DNA of 5,583 bases, taken from positions 1 through 5,583 of the forward strand of contig CAPZYV010000060.1 in NCBI GenBank assembly GCA_948750805.1, in the 5' to 3' direction. Position numbers and translations under genes: made by a program. Positions 1 to 4,712 of this stretch are shown in pieces; the first letter of the stretch is position 1; the number at the start of each line of letters is the position of its first letter. The DNA is from an uncultured Bacilli bacterium (lineage in GTDB: Bacteria; Bacillota_I; Bacilli_A; RF39; UBA660). A model generated the notes under the pieces. The model searched no databases and was not told the DNA's origin. It saw only the letters and a list, made by a program, of their open reading frames with translations.

Positions 1-55
1 CGTTTATAATTATAGGATCCTTAAGCATATCGGATAAAGTTGGTTTATAGTTTAC
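1..55. repeat. 55-bp identical direct repeat, left copy
   Basis: Bases 1-55 are identical to 939-993, at an offset of 938. They encode the linker between the N-terminal and nuclease domains of the two DUF1016 paralogues. The match runs into the window edge, so the identical stretch may be longer. It is part of a tandem gene duplication; the encoded 37-residue tail of the visible part differs at only one residue. Confidence 0.95.
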
Positions 56-526
56 TTCTTCTGTTATTAACTTAATATTGTCCTTATCTTTAATTGTTGA
101 CCTCTCAAAAGATTTTTCTTTTATAGCATCTCTTAATTGCCTAACAGATAATCTTTGATTAATTGCAAGATTAATATAATAATTCATTTCATTTTTATTT
201 TTTATGGATAAAAGTTTATAGTAATGGCTCCATGTTAATTGGTGGGACGGTGTCCCACCTTTTTGAAACGTTAAATATAATTTTCTCATTCTTTTTAAAT
301 TAGAAATGTCATAACCTTTACCATATTCTATTACTAATCTTTTAGACCACTCTTTAATTAATCCATCACCGTATCTAGCTCTTGCCTCACCGCCTTGTGC
401 CTCAATTAATAACTTTCCAATTTCAAAATAGGTTTTTAAAGTTTCATTGTTTTCTTCTAAATTTCTTACCCTAGAGGAAATTTCTTTGTTTTCTATTAGA
501 CTTTTTATTTCATTATAATAATTCAT
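1..526 (-). CDS. DUF1016/YhcG-family PDDEXK nuclease, second tandem copy (C-terminus cut by window edge)
   Basis: The reading frame is open from the ATG at 524-526 to the left edge, giving 175 residues with no stop. It starts MNYYNEIKSL and aligns with the neighbouring full copy over its whole visible length, about 125 of 175 residues identical by hand count. The visible part is the DUF1016 N-terminal helical domain, with EIGKLLIEAQGGEARARYGDGLIKEW at residues 35-60 split only by conservative changes between copies, and LTWSHYYKLL near 97-106. The PDDEXK catalytic half would lie beyond the edge. A strong AAAGGAGG site at 531-538 precedes the start by 4 bases and overlaps the upstream copy's TGA, so the two are almost certainly cotranscribed and translationally coupled. 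Family knowledge: DUF1016 proteins are predicted nucleases, often found in accessory or restriction-modification regions; their substrate is not settled. Intactness of the gene cannot be judged here. Codons 90-96 hold the palindrome described separately. Confidence 0.88.
   Translation of the reverse strand, partial: MNYYNEIKSLIENKEISSRVRNLEENNETLKTYFEIGKLLIEAQGGEARARYGDGLIKEWSKRLVIEYGKGYDISNLKRMRKLYLTFQKGGTPSHQLTWSHYYKLLSIKNKNEMNYYINLAINQRLSVRQLRDAIKEKSFERSTIKDKDNIKLITEEVNYKPTLSDMLKDPIIIN
241..259. repeat. Intragenic perfect palindrome/hairpin in the second DUF1016 copy
   Basis: GGTGGGAC and GTCCCACC form an 8-bp perfect inverted repeat around the 3-base loop GGT. On the plus strand it is followed by five T (260-264); in the sense mRNA it is preceded by five A. 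It is strikingly GC-rich in an AT-rich gene. It encodes the variable stretch GGTPSH just before the conserved LTWSHY. The homologous site of the other copy also forms a hairpin with a different stem sequence. Confidence 0.9.
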
Positions 527-530
527 CTTT

Positions 531-538
531 CCTCCTTT
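531..538 (-). promoter_or_regulatory. Ribosome binding site of the second DUF1016 copy, overlapping the upstream stop codon
   Basis: On the minus strand TGA of the first copy runs directly into AAAGGAGG, followed by AAAG and the ATG. The overlap supports coupled translation of the two nucleases from one mRNA and fixes the start of the second. Confidence 0.85.
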
Positions 539-1470
539 CATATTTTTGTTTTTTCTTTTAATAAATAGTTAATAACTTTGATATTTTTATTAGAAACATA
601 TTTACACACCAATTTATCATTTTCTTTGCATATAATTATTCCTTCGGTTTTAGCATGAAAAGGTTCTTTTATATTCTCATCAACATAATTCATATAAAAC
701 TCTATTTGTCCTATATCTTTAGGTTTAAATTCTCTTGTCTTAAGTTCTATTACTGTATAAAAATTTAGTTTTGTGTTAAACATCAAAAGATCTATATAAT
801 AATTTTTCTTACCAACGATTAGTTTATATTCAGAACCTGCAAAAGTAAATCCATAACCTAATTCTAAAAAGATATGTTCCAATTGTTTTATCATATATTT
901 TTTCAAAGCCTTTTCTGATAATCTATCTTGATTATCTACGTTTATAATTATAGGATCCTTAAGCATATCGGATAAAGTTGGTTTATAGTTTACCTCTTCT
1001 GTTATCAATTTAATATTATTCTTGTCTTTGATTGTTGATCTTTCAAAGGAATTAGTTTTTATTTCATTTATTAAACCTCTTACAGATAGATTGTTTGTTA
1101 TACATTTATTTATGTAATAGTTAATTTCGTTTTTATTATCAAATCTTAATAAATATCTATAATGAGTCCACGAAAGACTAAATTGGCTACTCAGTGAGTA
1201 GCTTTTTCTAAAAATTAAATAAAACTTTCTCATATGTTTCAAATTTGCTGAGGAATATCCTTTGCCATACTTTTTAGTTAGTTTAATTGACCACTCTTTA
1301 ATTAAACCATCACCATACTTTGCTCTTGCTTCGCCACCCTGAGCCTCCACAAGAAGCTTTCCTATCTCGTAATAAGTTCTTAATGTTTCGTTATTTTCGT
1401 CTAACCTTCTTATCCTGTCATTAACCTCTTTATTCTCTATTAATTTTTTTATTTTGTTATAATATTGCAT
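538..1470 (-). CDS. DUF1016/YhcG-family PDDEXK nuclease, first tandem copy (complete)
   Basis: This 310-residue protein matches the two-domain DUF1016 (YhcG) architecture. An N-terminal helical domain (about 1-155) carries the conserved GEARAKYGDGLIKEW (46-60) and LSWTHYRYLL (99-108). A C-terminal nuclease domain (about 165-305) carries the PDDEXK signature: D227 in YYIDLL, E242 and K244 in IELKT, and Q255 in the following helix (GQIEFY). All catalytic positions I can place are intact, so an active metal-dependent nuclease is likely; the biological target is unknown. The ATG at 1468-1470 has a GAAGGGAGAT site at 1475-1484. It ends in TGA at a normal family length, which argues against TGA=Trp here. 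The stop overlaps the ribosome binding site of the second copy. The pair lies downstream of uppS, separated by about 93 bases and a weak hairpin, with a poor promoter candidate in between. Codons 90-95 contain a perfect hairpin at the same site as in the paralogue. Confidence 0.92.
   Translation of the reverse strand: MQYYNKIKKLIENKEVNDRIRRLDENNETLRTYYEIGKLLVEAQGGEARAKYGDGLIKEWSIKLTKKYGKGYSSANLKHMRKFYLIFRKSYSLSSQFSLSWTHYRYLLRFDNKNEINYYINKCITNNLSVRGLINEIKTNSFERSTIKDKNNIKLITEEVNYKPTLSDMLKDPIIINVDNQDRLSEKALKKYMIKQLEHIFLELGYGFTFAGSEYKLIVGKKNYYIDLLMFNTKLNFYTVIELKTREFKPKDIGQIEFYMNYVDENIKEPFHAKTEGIIICKENDKLVCKYVSNKNIKVINYLLKEKTKI
939..993. repeat. 55-bp identical direct repeat, right copy
   Basis: This is the partner of bases 1-55, lying inside the first DUF1016 copy. 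Identity falls to scattered matches past 993 (first mismatch 56/994), so the similarity between the paralogues is uneven along the gene. Confidence 0.95.
1185..1203. repeat. Intragenic hairpin in the first DUF1016 copy, homologous to the one in the second copy
   Basis: GCTACTC (1186-1192) and GAGTAGC (1196-1202) pair perfectly around the loop AGT. In plus-strand RNA the outer G1185-U1203 can wobble-pair, giving 8 bp. T1203-T1207 follow on the plus strand. The hairpin covers codons S90-S95, just before FSLSWTHY. Aligned base for base with 241-259, five of eight stem pairs are changed on both sides while pairing is kept. Confidence 0.88.
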
Positions 1471-1502
1471 TTTTATCTCCCTTCAACTTTATCATTCGCC
1501 AT

Positions 1503-1515
1503 AATTTTGAAAATT
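1503..1515. promoter_or_regulatory. AT-rich palindrome upstream of the DUF1016 pair (possible operator)
   Basis: AATTTT-G-AAAATT is a perfect 13-bp inverted repeat between uppS and the nuclease pair, about 33 bases before the start codon. In sequence this AT-rich, such a repeat can arise by chance. A poor promoter candidate (TTGTTT, 17 bases, TATTTT on the minus strand) lies just upstream. Regulatory use is speculative. Confidence 0.25.
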
Positions 1516-1551
1516 CCCCTAAAATATTTAAAAAAAATTAATAAAACAAAA

Positions 1552-1573
1552 AAAGAAATATTTCTATTTCTTT
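1552..1573 (-). terminator. Weak intrinsic terminator after uppS
   Basis: On the minus strand AAAGAAAT and ATTTCTTT form an 8-bp stem with a 6-base loop that overlaps the uppS TAG stop, followed by more T. The stem contains only one G-C pair, so termination is probably partial, and some transcripts may read through into the nuclease pair. Confidence 0.4.
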
Positions 1574-2271
1574 ACCGCTCCAAATCTTCTATCTCTATTA
1601 TTAAACGATTTTATCGCTTTATCAAGTTCTTCTTTATTAAAGTCTGGCCATAACACATCTGTAAAATAAAGTTCTGCATAAGCCATTTGCCACAACATAA
1701 AATTACTTATTCTATATTCTCCACTCGTTCTAATCATTAAATCTATTGGTGGAAGATCATTAAACATATATTTATTAAACATTTTAGAATTTATATCACT
1801 TATGTTTATCTTATTTTCTTTTACATCATTGCATATTTTTTTAGAAGCTTCAACTATTTCATCTTGTCCACCATAATTCAAACAAATATTAAATATACCA
1901 TTTTTATTATCTTTGGTTTCTAGCGTCATTTTTTCCATAGCTTTTAACACTTTATCACTTAACTTGTTTTTAACTCCTGAAAACACTACCTTAACTCCTT
2001 TTTTCTTTATCGAGTCAAAGTTTTTTTTAAAAGCCTTTAAAAAAAGATCCATCAAATAATCAACTTCTTCTTTATCCCTTTTCCAGTTTTCCGTTGAAAA
2101 AGCAAACACACTTAATACGTCAATTCCTTTATCATAAACATACTCTGATATTTCTTTTAAAACATCCGCTCCACGCTGATGTCCTTTAGTACGTTTTAGA
2201 CCTCTTTTTTGTGCCCAACGACCATTACCATCCATTATGATAGCAACATGTTTAGGTACCTTATAATCCAT
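1564..2271 (-). CDS. uppS: Isoprenyl transferase / undecaprenyl diphosphate synthase
   Basis: This cis-prenyltransferase condenses isopentenyl diphosphate units onto farnesyl diphosphate to make the C55 lipid carrier used for peptidoglycan and other wall polymers. The 235-residue protein shows the family signatures in order: HVAIIMDGNGRWA (8-20) with catalytic D14, FSTENW (58-63), LNYGGQDEIV (131-140), and IRTSGEYRISNFMLWQMAYAEL split across 180-201 with WPDF at 208-211. Length is typical. I chose the ATG at 2269-2271 because ACCTCC at 2279-2284 (GGAGGT in sense) is well placed, homology begins here, and the likely promoter at 2299-2307 would start transcription downstream of the longer in-frame ATG at 2337. 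In many Firmicutes cdsA follows uppS; here a DUF1016 nuclease pair does instead. The gene is divergent from a small membrane-protein gene. Confidence 0.96.
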   Translation of the reverse strand: MDYKVPKHVAIIMDGNGRWAQKRGLKRTKGHQRGADVLKEISEYVYDKGIDVLSVFAFSTENWKRDKEEVDYLMDLFLKAFKKNFDSIKKKGVKVVFSGVKNKLSDKVLKAMEKMTLETKDNKNGIFNICLNYGGQDEIVEASKKICNDVKENKINISDINSKMFNKYMFNDLPPIDLMIRTSGEYRISNFMLWQMAYAELYFTDVLWPDFNKEELDKAIKSFNNRDRRFGAVKK

Positions 2272-2298
2272 TTTAACTACCTCCAAACGACTAAATAA

Positions 2299-2307
2299 AG
2301 TATACCA
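2299..2307 (-). promoter_or_regulatory. Extended -10 promoter for uppS
   Basis: On the minus strand TGGTATACT is a TGn-extended -10 element (TATACT) with no clear -35. It puts the transcript start near 2292, about 20 bases before the uppS ATG. An AT-rich palindrome (ATATTTA-A-TAAATAT, 2309-2323) covers the spacer and could be an operator or chance. Confidence 0.5.
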
Positions 2308-2364
2308 TATATTTAATAAATATGAAATAACAAGCACCTATATTTACATTTTATGATTAAATAA

Positions 2365-2373
2365 TGGTACTAT
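2365..2373 (+). promoter_or_regulatory. Candidate extended -10 for the small membrane-protein gene
   Basis: TGGTACTAT gives a TGn-extended -10 (TACTAT, 4 of 6 to consensus). TTTACA at 2343-2348 could serve as -35 but with a long 19-base spacer. It lies about 54 bases before the start codon, in the divergent gap with uppS. Confidence 0.35.
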
Positions 2374-2426
2374 GTTATAACCAATAAGGTACGTATTATC
2401 ATTTAATTTAATAGGAGTGTGTTATT

Positions 2427-2600
2427 ATGTGGTGCTACTTTATACTACTTATAATATTATTACCAGTATTATTTATAATAGGAATTATATTTATACCAAT
2501 AATACTATTATTTTGCTTATTTAACATCATATTTAATTGTTTTAACAGAAATAATAATTGTAATTGTAGATGTAATAATAGCTGCTGCCATCGAAGATAA
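2427..2600 (+). CDS. 57-residue membrane miniprotein with Cys-rich cytosolic or surface tail (unrecognised)
   Basis: I do not recognise a family. The ATG at 2427 has an AGGAG site at 2413-2417, 9 bases upstream, and the frame ends in TAA at 2598-2600, where a strong terminator begins. The protein starts MWCYFILLIILLPVLFIIG. It is almost wholly hydrophobic to about residue 39, long enough for one long or two short membrane segments, with prolines at 13 and 24 as possible breaks. The tail (40-57) is polar and Asn/Arg-rich, with Cys at 45, 47, 49, 53, 54 and His55, plus C38 nearer the membrane. A CxCxC then CC-H spacing could bind a metal or form disulfides; that is inference. It is the only plus-strand gene here, and its own ribosome binding site and terminator support real expression despite its size. 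Confidence 0.72.
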   Translation: MWCYFILLIILLPVLFIIGIIFIPIILLFCLFNIIFNCFNRNNNCNCRCNNSCCHRR

Positions 2601-2616
2601 AGTTTTGCTTTATCTT
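2594..2616 (+). terminator. Intrinsic terminator of the small membrane-protein gene
   Basis: AAGATAAAG and CTTTATCTT form a perfect 9-bp stem with loop TTTTG, followed by TTCTTT. It overlaps the TAA stop codon. The minus strand has no T-run after the stem, so it should act only on the plus-strand transcript. Confidence 0.75.
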
Positions 2617-2689
2617 TTCTTTATATCTTTATTTATCTCCATATAATCCATTATACTTTCTTTTACCTAACAAAAAGAAAATAGTCTAC

Positions 2690-3598
2690 TTATTGATAAT
2701 AATTTCTTATATCATCTAACAAATTTTCATTAAATTTTTTATTTTTTATCATTTCTATTTCAAATTTATACGGTGCATAACTTCTGTCTTTTCCGCCATC
2801 AATACTAACATAAGGTGTTTCTAGTATTTTTGGTACATCTTTTAATCTATCGTTATATATTATGTTAATTAAAGTATCAAAACCTATATAACCATATCCA
2901 ATATTTTCGTGTCTATCTTTATGAGCGCCAATAGGATTCTTAGAATCATTTACATGAACGCAACCTATTTTATCAATTCCAATTAATTTATCAAAATCAT
3001 CTAAAAACTTATCAAATAAAGTCATATCATAACCTGCATCACTTAAATGACAAGTATCTAAGCATACCATTAACTTATCACTATACTTAACCCCGTCCAT
3101 AATTCTTTTAATATGACTCATATCAAAACATACTTCAGTTCCCTTGCCTGCCATAGTTTCTAAACAAATCATAACCTTTTGATCAGGAGTAATAACTTCA
3201 TTTAAAGCATTAATTATATTGTTAATTCCAGTATCTAAATCAAGTTTTACATAACTACCTGGATGAAGCACTACTTTTTCTACACCAAATGCTTCTACTC
3301 TTTTTATTTCTTGTTTTAAAAACTCTATAGCAAACTTATAACTTTCTTCCTTTTCGTTGTTAGCTAGATTAATAATGTATGGAGCATGAACCACAATGTT
3401 TTTTATATCAATATTATTTTCTTTTAATATTTCAATAGCTTCCTTAGTTAAATCATCTTTTATTTCACATCTTTTAGTATTTTGTGGAGCACCAGTATAA
3501 AACATAAATGTATTAGCTCCATAACCTAATGCTTCTTTAACACTTCCTACTAATTGATCACTACTTCTAAATGATACATGCGAACCTAATAATAACAT
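2690..3598 (-). CDS. nfo: Endonuclease IV (AP endonuclease, family 2)
   Basis: This base-excision repair enzyme cuts the backbone 5' to abasic sites and trims blocked 3' ends, using a three-zinc centre in a TIM barrel. The 302-residue protein has the family blocks GSHVSF (5-10), VVHAPYIINLA (69-79), VLHPGSY (110-116), LETMAGKGTE (146-155), CLDTCHLSDAGYD (179-191), HVNDSKNPIGAHKDRHENIG (215-234) and LETP (259-262). All nine expected zinc ligands can be placed: H71, H112, E147, D181, H184, H215, D228, H230 and E260. I chose the ATG at 3596-3598 rather than the in-frame GTG at 3605-3607, because the GAGGTGG site at 3604-3610 contains that GTG and is correctly spaced only for the ATG. A near-consensus promoter lies about 27 bases upstream of the start. 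I see no convincing terminator after its stop. Confidence 0.97.
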   Translation of the reverse strand: MLLLGSHVSFRSSDQLVGSVKEALGYGANTFMFYTGAPQNTKRCEIKDDLTKEAIEILKENNIDIKNIVVHAPYIINLANNEKEESYKFAIEFLKQEIKRVEAFGVEKVVLHPGSYVKLDLDTGINNIINALNEVITPDQKVMICLETMAGKGTEVCFDMSHIKRIMDGVKYSDKLMVCLDTCHLSDAGYDMTLFDKFLDDFDKLIGIDKIGCVHVNDSKNPIGAHKDRHENIGYGYIGFDTLINIIYNDRLKDVPKILETPYVSIDGGKDRSYAPYKFEIEMIKNKKFNENLLDDIRNYYQ

Positions 3599-3603
3599 AT
3601 TTA

Positions 3604-3610
3604 CCACCTC
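3604..3610 (-). promoter_or_regulatory. Ribosome binding site that decides the nfo start
   Basis: GAGGTGG in sense lies 5 bases before the ATG at 3598. The alternative GTG start is inside this site and has no site of its own. Confidence 0.8.
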
Positions 3611-3624
3611 ATATTTCTTTAATC

Positions 3625-3653
3625 ATTATACTAAATATAAGAAATTAAGGCAA
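3625..3653 (-). promoter_or_regulatory. Sigma-A-type promoter of nfo
   Basis: On the minus strand TTGCCT (3648-3653), a 17-base spacer and a perfect TATAAT (3625-3630) give a predicted start near 3618, about 20 bases before the ATG. The -35 sits in the T-run of the upstream gene's terminator, so the two units are packed end to end. Confidence 0.75.
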
Positions 3654-3659
3654 AGAAAA

Positions 3660-3679
3660 AAGAACTAATTAAAGTTCTT
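3660..3679 (-). terminator. Intrinsic terminator of the prepilin gene
   Basis: On the minus strand AAGAACT and AGTTCTT form a 7-bp stem with a 6-base loop, followed by TTTTTCTTT. It begins directly after the TAG stop at 3680-3682. Confidence 0.8.
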
Positions 3680-4087
3680 CTAGTACTCACATGGATTAGT
3701 AATAATTACTTGATAATTATTTGCTTCTGTAGCTTTATCAAAAGTAACTCCTGTAGATGTTTGATTTGTTAATTCATTCAAATCCATATTAGTAAATTTA
3801 CCACCTTTTTTAATGGTAATAATAACATTCTTACCACTTACAGTTGCATTTATATCATCTGTTTTATCCATAACTTCATCTAATCCACCTTGAGTTAAAC
3901 TAGCTTCTGCACAAGATAGTTTTGCTGATTTTTTTATACTTAGTACACTATCAGCATATGCTCTAGATCTAGATTTTCTAATTGTCTTATTTACTTGTTG
4001 TGTTGCAATAACCATTATTACAGCTAATACCACGATAACCGCAAGTAATTCAATTAACGTAAAACCTTTTTTATTTAATTTTTTCAT
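3680..4087 (-). CDS. Type IV prepilin-like protein (N-terminal cleavage/methylation domain)
   Basis: The 135-residue protein begins MKKLNKKGFTLIELLAVIVV, the class III signal peptide of type IV pilins and pseudopilins. Prepilin peptidase would cut between G8 and F9 and methylate F9; E13 is the conserved Glu5 of the mature protein. Residues 9-28 form the hydrophobic helix, followed by a basic stretch (TIRKSRSR, 35-42) and a small polar C-terminal domain. Two cysteines, C59 and C133, could form a disulfide across that domain. The ATG at 4085-4087 is preceded by AGGAGG (4097-4102) at 9 bases; the longer in-frame start at 4126 has none and lies beside the promoter. No pilin assembly ATPase, platform protein or peptidase is in view, so the gene is an orphan within this window with its own promoter and terminator. 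Whether it is a major pilin, a minor pseudopilin or a ComG-like competence subunit cannot be told. Confidence 0.88.
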   Translation of the reverse strand: MKKLNKKGFTLIELLAVIVVLAVIMVIATQQVNKTIRKSRSRAYADSVLSIKKSAKLSCAEASLTQGGLDEVMDKTDDINATVSGKNVIITIKKGGKFTNMDLNELTNQTSTGVTFDKATEANNYQVIITNPCEY

Positions 4088-4116
4088 CTTTTTATTCCTC
4101 CTATTATTACAGTAAA

Positions 4117-4145
4117 ATATTACCATTATTATACGTTTAAGTCAA
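4117..4145 (-). promoter_or_regulatory. Promoter of the prepilin gene
   Basis: On the minus strand TTGACT (4140-4145), a 17-base spacer and TAATAT (4117-4122) preceded by TGG form a -35 plus extended -10. It lies just past the rsmD stop codon, so the prepilin can be transcribed independently of rsmD. Confidence 0.75.
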
Positions 4146-4149
4146 CCTG

Positions 4150-4701
4150 TTACATTTTTAATTTAAGAATATTTACGCATTTTTTACCATAATTTCTTGT
4201 TTTATAAACCATTAATTTATCATATTTTCCGTAATCTATCTCTATTTCTGTTTCACATACTATCACTGCGTTATCAGATAACAAACCAACATTATCATTT
4301 ATTTTAGATAGTGATTTATCTAACTCATCAGTATGGTATGGAGGATCTAGAAATATTATATCAAATACTATTTTTTGATTAATAAAGTTATCTAATGCAT
4401 CAGAAGCGTTTTTCTGAACACTAATAGTATTATCAACATTTAACGTTTTTATGTTATCTTTTATTATGTTTATAGCAATTTTATTATTATCTACTAAATA
4501 AGCTTTTTTAGCACCATTAGAAATTGCTTCGATGGCTAAATTACCACTTCCTGCATATAAGTCTAAAACGGTAGAATCTTTAATGTATTCTTGTATCATT
4601 GCAAATACTGATTCTTTTACTCTATCCATGGTTGGTCTTGTTCCATTAATATCAAAACCTTTTAATATTCTTCCTTTATATTTACCACTAATTATTTTCA
4701 A
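4150..4701 (-). CDS. rsmD: 16S rRNA (guanine(966)-N2)-methyltransferase RsmD, probable TTG start
   Basis: RsmD methylates N2 of G966 in 16S rRNA during 30S assembly, using S-adenosylmethionine. From the TTG the protein has 183 residues, near the family's usual length, and opens MKIISGKYKGRIL, as in typical RsmD proteins. Other signs are TRPTMDRVKESVF (21-33), SAM-binding motif I LDLYAGSGNLAIEA (46-59), VDNN (70-73), and the catalytic motif IV DPPY (119-122). I prefer TTG at 4699-4701 because AGGTG at 4708-4712 lies 6 bases before it. The in-frame GTG at 4708-4710 would give three extra residues but is itself part of that site. The site overlaps the TAG of the upstream glycosyltransferase, so the two are cotranscribed and probably coupled. 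coaD, a frequent neighbour of rsmD in Firmicutes, is absent; the prepilin unit follows. Confidence 0.93.
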   Translation of the reverse strand: MKIISGKYKGRILKGFDINGTRPTMDRVKESVFAMIQEYIKDSTVLDLYAGSGNLAIEAISNGAKKAYLVDNNKIAINIIKDNIKTLNVDNTISVQKNASDALDNFINQKIVFDIIFLDPPYHTDELDKSLSKINDNVGLLSDNAVIVCETEIEIDYGKYDKLMVYKTRNYGKKCVNILKLKM

Positions 4702-4707
4702 TGTTAT

Positions 4708-4712
4708 CACCT
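4708..4712 (-). promoter_or_regulatory. Ribosome binding site deciding the rsmD start, overlapping the upstream stop
   Basis: In sense TAG of the glycosyltransferase merges into AGGTG, six bases before TTG at 4701. This favours the TTG over the GTG that follows the stop directly. Confidence 0.6.

Noticed and set aside
241..259. Programmed frameshift signal (A-run followed by hairpin) in the nuclease mRNA
   Set aside because: The A-run is only five bases with no spacer to the stem, and the zero frame continues intact through the gene, so no frameshift is needed.
538..540. TGA read as Trp (Mycoplasma-type code)
   Set aside because: This TGA ends a protein of normal family length and merges with the next gene's ribosome binding site, and the Trp codons I read in the genes are TGG.
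1..1470. CRISPR array, tRNA or rRNA genes, insertion sequence ends
   Set aside because: I scanned the whole window and saw no regularly spaced repeats, cloverleaf sequence, rRNA-like block, transposase or terminal inverted repeats; the repeats here are explained by gene duplication.
1465..1653. Plus-strand open frame of 62 codons across the uppS/nuclease gap
   Set aside because: It overlaps the uppS 3' end and the nuclease start on the other strand, has no ribosome binding site, and gives a low-complexity Lys/Ile/Phe product typical of AT-rich antisense.
2601..2689. Possible terminator for nfo on the minus strand
   Set aside because: The stretch after the nfo stop has T-rich runs but only tiny imperfect stems; the clear hairpin at 2594-2616 lacks a T-run on the minus strand.
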